A DNA stretch of 64,000 nt from Desulfobulbaceae bacterium (GCA_009773475.1 WSXV01000002.1:310001-374000); one strand, 5' to 3'. Shown: positions 26,801 through 36,170, counted from the stretch's first letter. Numbers and translations: made by a program. The notes: a model not told the origin generated them from the sequence alone.

Positions 26801-27430
26801 TTATGTCGTTGCCGGTGGTGAAGGCGGAACAGGGGGGACTGGTGGAGCGGGTGGGGCCGATGACAGCGGAAATTGTTTGTTGCGCAGTCGTTGTTCGTAG
26901 ACGGCAAGAACAAGGAAGGTTGCCAGCGGCTGGGTAAACAGGATCGCTACCAGCATGCTGCTTCCCACTGAGACGATGGCCAGATAGAGCACGGTGAGGA
27001 TGATCTGGTCGGTCCAGGGTTCCTGGGTGGCCATCTCCCAGGAACCTTTCAGCGCCTCCATGAGTCCCAAACCCTTATCGGTCATCAGGGGAACCATGTA
27101 GAGCGTGCCGAAGACAAGGGCTGCGGTCATGAGAATGCCGGGCAGAATCAGGAAGGTGAAGCCGATCATCAGGGCGAGCATCACCAGAAAACCAAAGCCG
27201 ATCAGGGGCAGAAACAGCCGCATTTCCGAAAAAAGGTCTTTGATCTCCGGCTCCCGTCCCTGACGCAGGGCCAGGAGCAGGGATCGCATATAGCCGGCCA
27301 TGGTCACCGGGGCCATGATTCCCAGGCTGAAGGTGCTTATCAGCAGTTGAGCCAGGGTCAGGAGAACCACCGGACCGATAAATTTCAAGGTGCTCTTCCA
27401 GGCTGTTTCCAGATGTTCTTTAAAATCCAT
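26801..27430 (-). CDS. Polytopic membrane protein with Pro-rich tail
   Basis: A 209-residue protein with about five hydrophobic segments, for example FIGPVVLLTLAQLLISTFSLG, LPLIGFGFLVMLALMIGFTFL and IILTVLYLAIVSVGSSMLVAIL. The pattern LPGILMTAALVFGTLYMVPLMTDKGLGLMEALKGSWEM is typical of the DUF975/glycerophosphodiesterase-membrane-domain group. The C terminus is a cytoplasmic proline-rich tail (PPAPPVPPVPPSPPATT). It is transcribed after radA, which ends 39 bp upstream. Function unknown. Confidence 0.75.
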   Translation of the reverse strand: MDFKEHLETAWKSTLKFIGPVVLLTLAQLLISTFSLGIMAPVTMAGYMRSLLLALRQGREPEIKDLFSEMRLFLPLIGFGFLVMLALMIGFTFLILPGILMTAALVFGTLYMVPLMTDKGLGLMEALKGSWEMATQEPWTDQIILTVLYLAIVSVGSSMLVAILFTQPLATFLVLAVYEQRLRNKQFPLSSAPPAPPVPPVPPSPPATT

Positions 27431-27469
27431 TCCGCCCTCCTGTTGTCCAATACATATCTGCCTGCCGGG

Positions 27470-28837
27470 TTAATTGAAAATTATTTCCAGTACATCCTGA
27501 ATGGTGGTTACTCCCTGCAGGTCCATTTTGCTCTTCCAGGTGAGGCGCTCAAGGTTGCCCCGGGGGAGAATAAAACGGGTGAAACCGAGGCGTTCGGCCT
27601 CCCGTACCCGCATCTCGATATGGCTTGTGGCCCGGATCTCACCGGCTAAGCCCACCTCGCCGCAGACCACAGTGGTGGAGGGGATCGAGCGGTTCAGAAG
27701 ACTGGAGGCCAGGGCGCAGATGACGCCAAGATCCAGGGCCGGCTCTTCAATACGGATGCCGCCGGCGATATTGAGGAAGATATCATTGCCGTAAAGGTTC
27801 AGTCCGGCCTTTTTTTCGAGCACCGCGCAGAGCAGGGATAAACGCTGGGGATCAGCGCCGATGGCGGTGCGCCGGGCGGTGCCGAGATTGGTGGGGCTGA
27901 CCAGGGCCTGAACTTCAACCAAAATGGGCCGCGTTCCCTCAATGCTGGGCAGCACCACCGAGCCGGGGACGTCTAAGGGGCGTTCGGCCAGGAATATTTC
28001 AGAGGGATTGTCCACCTGCACCAGCCCCTCTTCCTTCATCTCAAAGACCCCGATCTCATTGGTGGAGCCAAACCGGTTCTTGACGGTGCGCAGGATGCGG
28101 AAGGCGTGATTACGGTCGCCTTCAAAGTAGAGCACCGTATCAACCATGTGTTCCAGGACTTTGGGGCCGGCCAGGGCGCCGTCCTTGGTCACATGACCGA
28201 CCAGGATGGTGGGGATGTTCTCCTGTTTGGCCATGGCAAGAATGCGGGCCGCCGATTCCCGTACCTGGGTCACCGAGCCGGGGGCTGAGGGGAAATCTTC
28301 ACAGGCCAGGGTCTGGATGGAATCCACTGCCAGCAGCGCTGGCCGCATCTCGCAGGCCATGGCGATGATCGCCTCGACCCGGTTTTCGCAGGCCAGATAT
28401 TCCAACTCGTGCATGGCATTGAGGCGCTTGGCCCGCAGCTTGATCTGGTGCGCCGATTCCTCGCCGGAGACGTAGAGAACGGGCCGGTTCTGTGCGGCGA
28501 TGGCCGCCAGCAGGTGCAGGAGCAGGGTGGATTTGCCGATGCCGGGATCGCCACCAATAAGCACCACCGAGCCGGGGACAATGCCGCCGCCCAGAACCCG
28601 GTCGAGTTCGCTGATGCCGGTGGGAATCCGTTCTTCGTCACAGTCCGGAGCCAGGTGCAGAGGAACCGGCTTGCCGTTCAGGGCTGGCCGTCCTCCCCTT
28701 TGGGGCGGCACAATCAGCTCCTCCACCATCGACTCCCACTCCCCGCACTGGCCGCAGCGGCCCAGCCATTTCAGGCTCTGATACCCGCATTTCTGGCAGA
28801 TAAAAACGGTTTTTTCTTTCTTTTTTGGTATATTCAT
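27470..28837 (-). CDS. radA: DNA repair protein RadA
   Basis: A 455-residue branch-migration helicase of homologous recombination. Four-cysteine zinc finger at the N terminus (CQKCGYQSLKWLGRCGQCGEW), Walker A in LIGGDPGIGKSTLLLHLL, the RadA-specific VKNRFGSTNEIGVFEM, and a C-terminal Lon-protease-like domain (GLNLYGNDIFLNIAGGIR, VCGEVGLAGEIRATSHIEMR). Length is normal. A divergent membrane-protein gene begins 70 bp upstream. Confidence 0.96.
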   Translation of the reverse strand: MNIPKKKEKTVFICQKCGYQSLKWLGRCGQCGEWESMVEELIVPPQRGGRPALNGKPVPLHLAPDCDEERIPTGISELDRVLGGGIVPGSVVLIGGDPGIGKSTLLLHLLAAIAAQNRPVLYVSGEESAHQIKLRAKRLNAMHELEYLACENRVEAIIAMACEMRPALLAVDSIQTLACEDFPSAPGSVTQVRESAARILAMAKQENIPTILVGHVTKDGALAGPKVLEHMVDTVLYFEGDRNHAFRILRTVKNRFGSTNEIGVFEMKEEGLVQVDNPSEIFLAERPLDVPGSVVLPSIEGTRPILVEVQALVSPTNLGTARRTAIGADPQRLSLLCAVLEKKAGLNLYGNDIFLNIAGGIRIEEPALDLGVICALASSLLNRSIPSTTVVCGEVGLAGEIRATSHIEMRVREAERLGFTRFILPRGNLERLTWKSKMDLQGVTTIQDVLEIIFN

Positions 28838-28906
28838 AAGGGATCAGGATTCAGAAGCTGAAGGTCAGCAAGCAGTTAACGTTGTCACTCTCAAACAGGG
28901 AAAATC

Positions 28907-29704
28907 ATGGACACAATATCAAGCAGTATGCCTATCTCGCCGTCTCCTGTCAAATGGATTCCGCTCTGGTCGTCCGTGGGCTTTCTTTGTCGCAGCCCAA
29001 GGCTCCTCGGCTGGAGTTTTCTCATGGTGGTTCTCACCTTTGGGCTCACCTGGGGCGGCTATTTGCTGGCCGTGGGCTTTGTGGATGGCCTGACGTCCGG
29101 CTTTTTTCAGCAGGCCCCGGATGCCGCCGGATTTTTTGGCTGGATAAAGCATTTGGGCTGGCAGGCGATGAAGTGGACTTTTTTCCTGGTGACCCGTATT
29201 GTCGCCTTTTATATGGCCTTTATGCTGGCCTATACCCTAAGCGCGCCCGGCTATGTTTTTTTGAGCAGTGCGGCGGAAAAGAAGTATGTCGGGGATGACT
29301 TTGAGAAAGATGCGCCCTTGAATCTCAAGGGGATCATGACCGATATTCTGGAGGGATTAAAGATCGGTGTCCTCGGGCTGCTGGTCACCATGGTGGCCTT
29401 GACCGTCGGGTTTATTCCCCTCTTCGGTCAAATCGCCGTCCTCTTTTTGTACACCGGTTACTCGACGCTGATGTTTCTCGATTATCCGACCTCACGTCGT
29501 CGATGGAGTCTGGGGCGCAAGATGGGCTGGCTGCGCAGACACGGCCGGGCCGCCATGCATCTGGGTGTTTTTCCGGCAGTGGTCAGCCTGGTGCCCATTG
29601 TGAATATCTTCCTTATGGCCTTGCTGTTTCCCCTGTTCACGGTGCACACCACCCTGAATTTCATCGCCCTGGAGCAGGCTGAAAAAGACGACTCCCTCGG
29701 ATAA
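28907..29704 (+). CDS. EI24/CysZ-like membrane protein
   Basis: A 265-residue protein with four to five long hydrophobic segments (LLGWSFLMVVLTFGLTWGGYL, VAFYMAFMLAYTLSAPGYVF, GVLGLLVTMVALTVGFIPLFG, PIVNIFLMALLFPLFTV). The sequence order SAPGYVFLSSAAEKKYVGD followed by GFIPLFGQIAVLFLYTGYSTLMFLDYPTSRR matches the EI24/CysZ family (PF07264). CysZ is a sulfate permease in enterobacteria; other members are uncharacterised, so the substrate is left open. It is convergent with hemW. Confidence 0.8.
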   Translation: MDTISSSMPISPSPVKWIPLWSSVGFLCRSPRLLGWSFLMVVLTFGLTWGGYLLAVGFVDGLTSGFFQQAPDAAGFFGWIKHLGWQAMKWTFFLVTRIVAFYMAFMLAYTLSAPGYVFLSSAAEKKYVGDDFEKDAPLNLKGIMTDILEGLKIGVLGLLVTMVALTVGFIPLFGQIAVLFLYTGYSTLMFLDYPTSRRRWSLGRKMGWLRRHGRAAMHLGVFPAVVSLVPIVNIFLMALLFPLFTVHTTLNFIALEQAEKDDSLG

Positions 29705-29717
29705 CCGACCCAAAGCT

Positions 29718-30845
29718 TTACACCAGCTCGGCCATCACCTGGTTGGCGAACATCCGTCCCCTGGCGGTCAGCCGCAGGTGGCGGGCGGTGAGTTCCAGCA
29801 TTCCCTGGTTAATAAGACGGACGAGGGTTTCTTCATAGTACCCCTCCACATCCAGCCCATAGCGGCTTTGCAGGTTCTCCCGTGACACCCCGCAGAGCAT
29901 CCGCAATCCCATGACCACGGTCTCTCTGAATGAGGCCGCTGGTTCCAGACATTCTTCTTCCATAATCACCGACTGGCCCGATTCGATGCGCTCGCAGTAG
30001 CGGAGCGGGTCGTTGATCTTTTGGCGGCGACACCCATTCATGCAGGCCACCGCTCCGGCGCCCAGCGCCAGATAAGGGCCATTCTGCCAGTAGTTGATGT
30101 TGTGTCGGCATTCAAATCCGGGGCGGGCGTAATTGGAGATTTCATAGTGGACGAGTCCCGCTTCCCGGCACAGCGTTGCGGTGAGTTGGTCCATGTCGGC
30201 CACGGCTTCATCGTCCGGCAGCTGCAGCAGCCCCTGTTCCTGTTGCTGATAATAGGGGGTACCCTGTTCGATGGTCAGTTCATAGAGGGAGAGATGGGTA
30301 GGCTCAAGGGATATGGCCCGCTCCAGGGTGTTGCGCCACGAGTCGGGAGTCTGGCCGGGCAGTCCATACATCAGGTCGAGGCTGATATTGGTGAAGCCTG
30401 CATCTTTGGCAAGGCGCAGGGCATGGGCAGCGTCCTCTGCCGAATGGGGGCGGCCCAAAAGACGCAACTCCTGGTCCTGGAAGGATTGCACACCAATGGA
30501 GAGCCGGTTGACGCCGCTTGCGCGCAGCAGCAAAAGTTTTGCGGCATCGATGGTTCTGGGGTTGGCTTCAATGGAGATTTCCGCGTCATGTTCCAGTCCA
30601 AAAAGTCCCGCGCAACCGGTGATGATTGTGGCCAGGGCCTCACCGGAAAAAATGGTGGGGGTGCCGCCGCCCAGAAAGAGGGTGGTCAGGGGCGCATCAG
30701 GATGGTTTCGGCAGAGTTCTTTCGCCTCCCGGAGCAGGGCGTTCACATAGCGCTGGTGCAGCTCGTTCATCCCCGCATGGGAGACAAAGGAGCAGTAGGG
30801 ACATTTGGAGAGGCAAAACGGGATGTGAATATAGAGAGAAGGCAT
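29718..30845 (-). CDS. hemW: Radical SAM haem chaperone HemW
   Basis: A 375-residue protein related to coproporphyrinogen III dehydrogenase but of the HemW type, which delivers haem to acceptor proteins. The [4Fe-4S] motif is PFCLSKCPYCSF (CxxxCxxC), followed by LTTLFLGGGTPTIFS, the family block SIEANPRTID, RLSIGVQSFQDQELRLLGR and SLDLMYGLPGQTPDSW. The C-terminal HemN-C domain is present. radC starts 15 bp downstream on the same strand, followed by no further overlap. Confidence 0.93.
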   Translation of the reverse strand: MPSLYIHIPFCLSKCPYCSFVSHAGMNELHQRYVNALLREAKELCRNHPDAPLTTLFLGGGTPTIFSGEALATIITGCAGLFGLEHDAEISIEANPRTIDAAKLLLLRASGVNRLSIGVQSFQDQELRLLGRPHSAEDAAHALRLAKDAGFTNISLDLMYGLPGQTPDSWRNTLERAISLEPTHLSLYELTIEQGTPYYQQQEQGLLQLPDDEAVADMDQLTATLCREAGLVHYEISNYARPGFECRHNINYWQNGPYLALGAGAVACMNGCRRQKINDPLRYCERIESGQSVIMEEECLEPAASFRETVVMGLRMLCGVSRENLQSRYGLDVEGYYEETLVRLINQGMLELTARHLRLTARGRMFANQVMAELV

Positions 30846-30860
30846 GAGTCAGGGCTCTTT

Positions 30861-31592
30861 TCAGCGCAGTTTCTGCGTGAGCTCCCGGCATTCCTGCTGG
30901 ATCTCGGTCATCAGTCCTTGATCGGCAAAGGAGTAGCTGCCATTGCCGATGATCAGATGGTCAAGGAGCTGGATCTGCATCAGCGAACAGAGCAGGCAGA
31001 GGGTGCGGGTCAGATGGCGGTCCTGGGGTGAGGGTTCAAGGCTGCCGGAGGGGTGATTATGGGCCACGATAAGGGCGGCGGCGTTTTGCTCCAGGGCGCG
31101 GCTCATCAGCTCGCGCGGATAGACGGTGTTGACGTTGAGGGTGCCCTCGGCCAGTATCTCGGAGTCGATGATGGCGTGGGAAGAATCAAGGTAGATAACG
31201 GTGAAGACTTCTTTTTTGAGGCCCCGCATGGAGTGGAGCAGATAGTCCCGGACTTCGGTGGAGGAGTGAAGATAGCGCTTGCCCTGGAGCCGTTCTTTCA
31301 GATAGCGGCGGGCGACTTCCTGGACAAAGTGGATGGCAAAGCTGTTTTTCGGGCCGATGCCGGGGATCACCTGGAGGGCGGGAATGGAGGCCTCAAAGAC
31401 GGCGGCAAAGGAGCCGAATTCCGCCAAGGCAAGACGCGCGGCCTCTTTACAGTCGCTGCGCGGGGTGCCGAAGGTGAGCAGCAGCTCGAGGACTTCGGCG
31501 TCGGTGAAACCGTCGAGGCCGCGTTCAAGAAAACGATCCCGCAGGCGCTGCCGGTGTCCTTCTCCCTTTTTCTGCCACTCTTCCTTGTCCAC
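30861..31592 (-). CDS. radC: RadC family JAB-domain protein
   Basis: A 243-residue protein (UPF0758). An N-terminal helix-hairpin-helix part (QVIPGIGPKNSFAIHFVQEV) is followed by the JAB metalloprotease-like domain with the metal motif IVAHNHPSGSLEPSPQDRHL and a preceding Glu in ELMSRALEQNAAALI. The historical link to DNA repair is doubtful, and function is unsettled. It lies 8 bp after gatB and 15 bp before hemW on the same strand, so gatB-radC-hemW form an operon. Confidence 0.92.
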   Translation of the reverse strand: MDKEEWQKKGEGHRQRLRDRFLERGLDGFTDAEVLELLLTFGTPRSDCKEAARLALAEFGSFAAVFEASIPALQVIPGIGPKNSFAIHFVQEVARRYLKERLQGKRYLHSSTEVRDYLLHSMRGLKKEVFTVIYLDSSHAIIDSEILAEGTLNVNTVYPRELMSRALEQNAAALIVAHNHPSGSLEPSPQDRHLTRTLCLLCSLMQIQLLDHLIIGNGSYSFADQGLMTEIQQECRELTQKLR

Positions 31593-31600
31593 CGGGATTG

Positions 31601-33025
31601 TTACCCCGCCAGTTCCTGGCTGAAGAGCTTGTTGGCCAGCGCCGGATTGGCCTGTCCCTTGGTCTTCTGCATCAGCTGGCCGACAAAGTAGCTCATCAGT
31701 TTGGTCTTGCCGCCCTTGAAGTCGGCCACCTGGCCGGGGTTGTCGGCAATAATCTGGCGGACGATGGTGAGCAGCTCGCCCTCATTGGAGACCTGCCCCA
31801 GGTTCTTCTCCTGCACCACGGTTTCCGGTGATTTGCCGCTTGCCATCATCTCCAGAAAGACAGTCTTGGCGATCTTGCCGCTGATCGTGCCTGCTTCCAC
31901 CATAGTGACAAGGGCGCCCAGGTGCTCGGCCGTGACCTTGCAGGCGGTGAGGTCTTCGCCCTTGAGCTCGCGCGTCAGCTCGGTCATGATCCAGTTGGAG
32001 ACCTTCTTGGGCTGATTGCAGGCGGCCGCCGCCTTCTCGAAATAGTCGGCCAGCTCGCGGGAGGCAGTGAGCAGACCGGCATCATGCTCGGGCAATTCGT
32101 ACTCCAGCATAAAACGGAGCCGCCGTTCATTGGGCAATTCGGGCAGGGTGGCGCGGATGGCCTCAATCCAGGCGTCGTCAATCTCCACCGGGACCAGGTC
32201 GGGACAGGGGAAATAACGGTAGTCGTGGGCCTCTTCCTTGCCGCGCATGGATTCGGTGCAGTTGCGGTCCGGGTCCCAGAGCAGGGTCTCCTGGCGGATA
32301 GAGCCGCCATCCATAAGGATGTCCCGCTGCCGTCGCACCTCGTATTCGAGGGCGCTCTGCACATTGCGGAACGAGTTCATATTCTTGAGCTCGGTGCGGG
32401 TGCCAAGCTTGGTCTCACCCATGGGCCGCAGGGAGATGTTGGCGTCGCAGCGGAAGCTCCCCTCCTGCATGTTGCCGTCGCAGATGTCGAGATAACGGAG
32501 GATGGCGTGGATCTTGCGCAGATAGGCGGCGGCCTCTTCGGGAGAGCGTAGATCAGGCTCGGAGACGATTTCCAGGAGCGGGGTGCCGGTGCGGTTGAGA
32601 TCCACATAGGAGACAGGTTCACGGTCGTCGTGGATGAGCTTGCCGGCATCCTCTTCCATATGCATGCGGGTGATGCCGATCTCCCGTTTTCGGCCATCCA
32701 CTTCGATCTCCACCTGGCCGTGCTCGATGATGGGCAGGTCAAACTGGGAGGTCTGATAGCCTTTGGGGAGATCCGGGTAGAAATAGTTTTTACGGGCGAA
32801 CTGGTTGAATTTGTTGATGGTCGATCCCGTGGCCAGCCCCATTTTGATGGCAAACTCCACCACCTTTTTATTGAGCACCGGCAGGGTGCCGGGCAATCCC
32901 AGGCAGACCGGGCAGGTATGGGTGTTGGGCGGCGCTCCGTACTTGGTGGAGCAGCCGCAGAAGATCTTGGATTCGGTCTTGAGTTGGGCATGGATTTCCA
33001 GCCCGATGACGGTTTCAAATTCCAT
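31601..33025 (-). CDS. gatB: Asp/Glu-tRNA amidotransferase subunit B
   Basis: A 474-residue subunit of the GatCAB complex, which amidates Glu-tRNA(Gln) and Asp-tRNA(Asn). The N terminus [20 protein letters not shown] is canonical. Cysteines for a zinc site are in [18 protein letters not shown]. Further motifs are [28 protein letters not shown] and [14 protein letters not shown], and the tail YqeY-like domain ends [18 protein letters not shown]. GatA and GatC are not in the window. Confidence 0.97.
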   Translation of the reverse strand: MEFETVIGLEIHAQLKTESKIFCGCSTKYGAPPNTHTCPVCLGLPGTLPVLNKKVVEFAIKMGLATGSTINKFNQFARKNYFYPDLPKGYQTSQFDLPIIEHGQVEIEVDGRKREIGITRMHMEEDAGKLIHDDREPVSYVDLNRTGTPLLEIVSEPDLRSPEEAAAYLRKIHAILRYLDICDGNMQEGSFRCDANISLRPMGETKLGTRTELKNMNSFRNVQSALEYEVRRQRDILMDGGSIRQETLLWDPDRNCTESMRGKEEAHDYRYFPCPDLVPVEIDDAWIEAIRATLPELPNERRLRFMLEYELPEHDAGLLTASRELADYFEKAAAACNQPKKVSNWIMTELTRELKGEDLTACKVTAEHLGALVTMVEAGTISGKIAKTVFLEMMASGKSPETVVQEKNLGQVSNEGELLTIVRQIIADNPGQVADFKGGKTKLMSYFVGQLMQKTKGQANPALANKLFSQELAG

Positions 33026-33107
33026 AATGTTGTGTTCTGGTTTTTCTTGTTGTCAACCCGCGAAAAAAATCTAGCCCTCAGACTTTTGTTCTATTCTCTT
33101 TCCTGAT

Positions 33108-33677
33108 TTAATTTCTCTCTTCTGCGATCATGCCCTTGGCGTGCACCCACTTGCGAATCTTGACCAGTTCATCCTTCCAGCCCTGATCGACGCGAACCTC
33201 AAGGAACATGCGAAAAAGGGCCTGGACCAGGCGGACCAGCTCTTCAAAGAGGAAGATGCGTTCGAGAATCCGGCCCTCTTCCTCTTCCGGGCTGTCTCCA
33301 CCATCCTGAGCGGCGGCGGTCTTGGGCAGTTTGACGTTGCGGAACTCCATGATGGCCGCGGCCATGGTGAAATTCCACTCATAATCACTGTGCACCAGCT
33401 GGATCCGCGCCTGCTCCAGCTTTTTGCCCATGATCAGGCCGGTGCGGCCTTCTTTGAGTTCGCTTTGCAGGCCGCTGCAGATACATTTTTCGCTGGACTC
33501 TCCCTCGCCGTATTCGAGAAGCAGGTGCTTTTCAAAGACCACGGTGATGTCGCCGGAAAGGTCTTTCGCCCCGGTCAGGGCAACGCTGCCGCCCCGTTCT
33601 TCGCTCTTCCACCACAGCCAGGTCAGAAACTCCTGGCCGACAAATCGTTTTTCCGCAATAAGATCTACTAAATCCAT
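33108..33677 (-). CDS. Conserved partner protein of the RdgC-like gene
   Basis: A 189-residue soluble protein of unknown function. The beginning (VGQEFLTWLWWKSEERGG), the middle (EKCICSGLQSELKEGRTGLIMGKKLEQARIQLV) and HSDYEWNFTMAAAIMEF match, from memory, hypothetical proteins encoded next to rdgC-like genes in Desulfovibrio and relatives. The tail is helical and ends in VHAKGMIAEERN. It lies 83 bp downstream of the RdgC-like gene on the same strand. Confidence 0.7.
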   Translation of the reverse strand: MDLVDLIAEKRFVGQEFLTWLWWKSEERGGSVALTGAKDLSGDITVVFEKHLLLEYGEGESSEKCICSGLQSELKEGRTGLIMGKKLEQARIQLVHSDYEWNFTMAAAIMEFRNVKLPKTAAAQDGGDSPEEEEGRILERIFLFEELVRLVQALFRMFLEVRVDQGWKDELVKIRKWVHAKGMIAEERN

Positions 33678-33741
33678 AAGGTATTCACTTTATAAGCACC
33701 AGCGCCGATGATGGCCTAGCGAGGCTGAAGGTTGTAAGTCG

Positions 33742-33764
33742 CTTATCCCGGTCATCGGGGTTAG
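33742..33764 (-). repeat. 3'-end repeat, second copy
   Basis: Minus-strand copy of the sequence found after the M16C gene at 6318-6340, with a single substitution; it overlaps the stop codon of the RdgC-like gene. The CCCG/CGGG arms can form a small hairpin. Confidence 0.5.
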
Positions 33765-34366
33765 ACGAAGATGTCAGGGGTAATGGCAGCCAGACGTTGA
33801 CAATCATCGTCGTCGAGCAGATGCTCCGCCATGTAATAGGGGATCTGCTGGACCAGAAGCAGGCCGAAGGTCTCTTTGAACAGGTCTTCCAGCAGGGCGT
33901 GGGCCTTTTTGTTGGTGCTGAAAAAGAGCAGAGTCGATTCCGACAGGTTCCAGCACAGGTCATACACCGCCGGAACGGGCGCCGCCTTTTTCATCAGCTC
34001 GCTGTTGATCCGCTCCCTGATCTCGACCTTCAAGGTGCGGCTGATCTTGGGAATCTGTTTTTCCTTCTTGATCCGTTCTTCTTCTTTCTGGCTGAATTTC
34101 TTGAGGATGGCCGGGGCCACCTTGCGCTCATCACTGCGCAGGGACAGGGTGACATAATCGCCGCTGGCATAGGATGCGAAATTGAAATCGGCGTCAAACA
34201 TGTTCTGCACCGAGACCCAGCCCACGGAAAATTCATCGTAGGTGTCATCAATATCCTTAAAAGAAAAGGCCTGGATCCGTTCAGCGGCGAAATCCCAGAA
34301 ATTTTCCGGAAGATCACCTTCGACGCTGAAACGGACAAAACTTGCCGAACCATTGAGAAACCCCAT
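33761..34366 (-). CDS. RdgC-like recombination-associated protein
   Basis: A 201-residue protein. The start MGFLNGSASFVRFSVEGDLP and the following SFKDIDDTYDEFSVGWVSVQNMFD agree with the short RdgC homologues annotated in deltaproteobacteria; further blocks are YVTLSLRSDERKVAPAILKKFS, KISRTLKVEIRERINSELM and LLFFSTNKKAHALLEDLFKETFGL. E. coli RdgC (about 300 residues) is a ring-shaped DNA-binding protein that restrains RecA. This shorter form is assigned by remembered similarity, so moderate confidence. A 33-kb neighbourhood with radA, radC and recO is otherwise ordinary. Confidence 0.65.
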   Translation of the reverse strand: MGFLNGSASFVRFSVEGDLPENFWDFAAERIQAFSFKDIDDTYDEFSVGWVSVQNMFDADFNFASYASGDYVTLSLRSDERKVAPAILKKFSQKEEERIKKEKQIPKISRTLKVEIRERINSELMKKAAPVPAVYDLCWNLSESTLLFFSTNKKAHALLEDLFKETFGLLLVQQIPYYMAEHLLDDDDCQRLAAITPDIFV

Positions 34367-34639
34367 ACACTACTCCTGCCCTGAAATCTGTAAAAAGTCT
34401 ATTTGGAGAAGATAACTGATTGATTAGTAAGGAAATACTTTCAATTCATGACGAAAACGCTGTTTAATATACATCATTCACTTTCTGTGGTCACATCAAA
34501 AATCGTCGATTAGCCCGGTTCCCATTATTATACTGCAAGAGTATCGGCGGGCCCGTGATGGACCCAATCTTGATTGTAAGGAATTCCCTTGACTTGCATG
34601 GTGTTGAATGATAAATGCTTTCAAGATCAAGTTTTTCTA
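34367..34639. other. Upstream region of the tRNA genes
   Basis: Between the RdgC-like gene (minus) and the tRNA promoter. It must carry the promoter of the RdgC-like gene. A second possible -35 (TTGACT at about 34589) is present. No gene seen. Confidence 0.4.
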
Positions 34640-34668
34640 TTGACAGACAAGCGATGACTTTGTATAAG
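34640..34668 (+). promoter_or_regulatory. Sigma-70 promoter of the tRNA pair
   Basis: TTGACA at 34640-34645, 17-nt spacer, TATAAG at 34663-34668 with a TG one base upstream (TGTATAAG). Transcription would start about 6 nt before tRNA-Lys. Confidence 0.8.
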
Positions 34669-34680
34669 CCTTTGCTTTAC

Positions 34681-34756
34681 GGGTCGTTAACTCAGTTGGT
34701 AGAGTATCTGACTTTTAATCAGAGAGTCGCGCGTTCAAGTCGCGCACGACCCACCA
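34681..34756 (+). tRNA. tRNA-Lys (TTT)
   Basis: Acceptor GGGTCGT/ACGACCC, D arm with ACTCAGTTGGTAGAGT, anticodon arm TCTGA-CTTTTAA-TCAGA with anticodon TTT, T arm GCGCG-TTCAAGT-CGCGC, and an encoded CCA end. All stems pair. Confidence 0.97.
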
Positions 34757-34767
34757 TTTTTATACTG

Positions 34768-34843
34768 GTCCCCATCGTCTAGAGGCCCAGGACACCGGCC
34801 TTTCACGCCGGTAACACCGGTTCGACTCCGGTTGGGGACGCCA
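34768..34843 (+). tRNA. tRNA-Glu (TTC)
   Basis: Acceptor GTCCCCA/TGGGGAC, anticodon arm CCGGC-CTTTCAC-GCCGG with anticodon TTC, T arm ACCGG-TTCGACT-CCGGT, discriminator G and encoded CCA. It lies 11 bp after tRNA-Lys and shares its promoter. Confidence 0.97.
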
Positions 34844-34876
34844 TATAATTAGCTGTAAATCTGCTGGACAAGATTA

Positions 34877-34919
34877 AAAAGGGGCATTCAGATTCATTCT
34901 GAATGCCCCTTTTTTTTTG
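34877..34919 (+). terminator. Terminator of the tRNA operon
   Basis: AAAGGGGCATTCAGA with an inverted copy ending GAATGCCCC, followed by nine T. Stem of 13 bp around 34881-34909. Confidence 0.9.
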
Positions 34920-35072
34920 CCGATATTGCCTTCCGCTCTTCTTTCCTTCGCGTGTACCGTTGTTGCTCCTCCTCCTTTTTGTGTTCTTGCATAAAACTTG
35001 TAGCTTTCTGCCGTGGTATGGGCAAAGGTGGAAGTCTTTTACCATCCGGTTTTTTCTCTCCAGGAGGAAAGC

Positions 35073-36041
35073 ATGAATACCTTTGATCGCATCTACGAGT
35101 TGCGTGCCATTTTTCAGTCCCATCGTTATCCGGTTTCGGCGGAGGATCTTGCGGCGCAGATGGAGTGCTCCTGGCCGACAGTCAAGCGCGTGATGAAAAA
35201 GATGCGCGATGAACTGGGGGCACCTATCCGCTACGACCGAAAACAGAAGGGCTATATTCTTGATCGGGCCGGTGATGGTCAGCATGAATTGCCCGGACTC
35301 TGGTTCAGCCTTTCCGAGCTACATGCTCTTTTGACCCTCCATGAGTTGCTCAACCGGATGCAACCGGGCCTGCTCAGGCAGGAGTTCTCTCCCTTTCGTC
35401 AGCGGATCGAGTCGATCCTGAAGGGCAGGAAAATGTCCACAGGCGAGGTCTTTCGCCGGTTCCGTTTTTTCAGTGTGGGTGCGCGCGCCTGCCTGCCCGA
35501 CAATTTTCACCTCGCTGCCTCCGCCACCCTGCAACGCCGTAAACTCGACTTTTGTTATCAAAATCGCGCCGCCGAGAGTTCCTCCCGTCGGATTGTTTCC
35601 CCGCAGCGCCTCATCTATTACCGGGAAAACTGGTATCTCGACAGCTGGTGCCATCAGGCCGGGGACTTCCGCACCTTTGCCCTGGATCGGGTCAGTGAGA
35701 TTGCCCTGCTCGATGAAACGGCGCTGGAGATTGCCGATGAAGAACTCGATGACCATTATGCCGGAGCCTTCGGGATTTTCTCCGGCCCGGCCACCAGGAC
35801 TGCCGTCCTTCGCTTTACGCCTAAGCGCGCCCGCTGGATTGCTGCCGAACAGTGGCACCCGGAGCAGCAGGGAAGCTGGCTTGAGGACGGTTCCTATCAA
35901 CTCTGCCTTCCCTATGGAGACTCTCGTGAGTTGGTGCTGGATATTCTCCGCTATGGCCCGGATGTGGAGGTGCTCGCCCCAGATGATCTGCGGCGCGAGG
36001 TCAGGGCGAGACTGACGGCTGCCCTCAAACAGTATGAATAA
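35073..36041 (+). CDS. WYL-domain transcriptional regulator
   Basis: A 322-residue regulator. N-terminal winged helix (FDRIYELRAIFQSHRYPV, AAQMECSWPTVKRVMKKMRDE), then a WYL domain with LIYYRENWYLDSWCHQAG and DFRTFALDRVSEIALLDE, and a C-terminal WCX region (VLRFTPKRARWIAAEQWHPEQ, ELVLDILRYGPDVEVLAPDD). AGGAGG at 35062-35067 supports ATG 35073. WYL proteins bind nucleotides or single-stranded nucleic acid and often control phage-defence loci. Its place 0.9 kb upstream of cas5 on the same strand suggests it regulates the CRISPR-Cas genes. Confidence 0.88.
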   Translation: MNTFDRIYELRAIFQSHRYPVSAEDLAAQMECSWPTVKRVMKKMRDELGAPIRYDRKQKGYILDRAGDGQHELPGLWFSLSELHALLTLHELLNRMQPGLLRQEFSPFRQRIESILKGRKMSTGEVFRRFRFFSVGARACLPDNFHLAASATLQRRKLDFCYQNRAAESSSRRIVSPQRLIYYRENWYLDSWCHQAGDFRTFALDRVSEIALLDETALEIADEELDDHYAGAFGIFSGPATRTAVLRFTPKRARWIAAEQWHPEQQGSWLEDGSYQLCLPYGDSRELVLDILRYGPDVEVLAPDDLRREVRARLTAALKQYE

Positions 36042-36170
36042 AATAATAAAAAAGATTTGCCGGATCATATTTTGAGCCACCTCTCGGGTAGGATGAGCAG
36101 ATGAAAGAGGACGGCATGCGGAAGATTGGGGGTAAGCAAGGCCAAGATTCAGTGAGGAGGGGCAAGCGAA

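Noticed and set aside
30021-31031. 336-codon plus-strand frame
   Set aside because: Antisense to hemW and radC; no protein-like motifs.
34681-34843. tRNA pair as integration site of a mobile island carrying the cas genes
   Set aside because: I found no direct repeat of the tRNA 3' end downstream and no integrase gene in the region.
34803-35285. 160-codon minus-strand frame ending SPTGVEPVLPA
   Set aside because: It is antisense to tRNA-Glu, the terminator and the WYL gene start; the peptide is the well-known translation artefact of the tRNA T arm.
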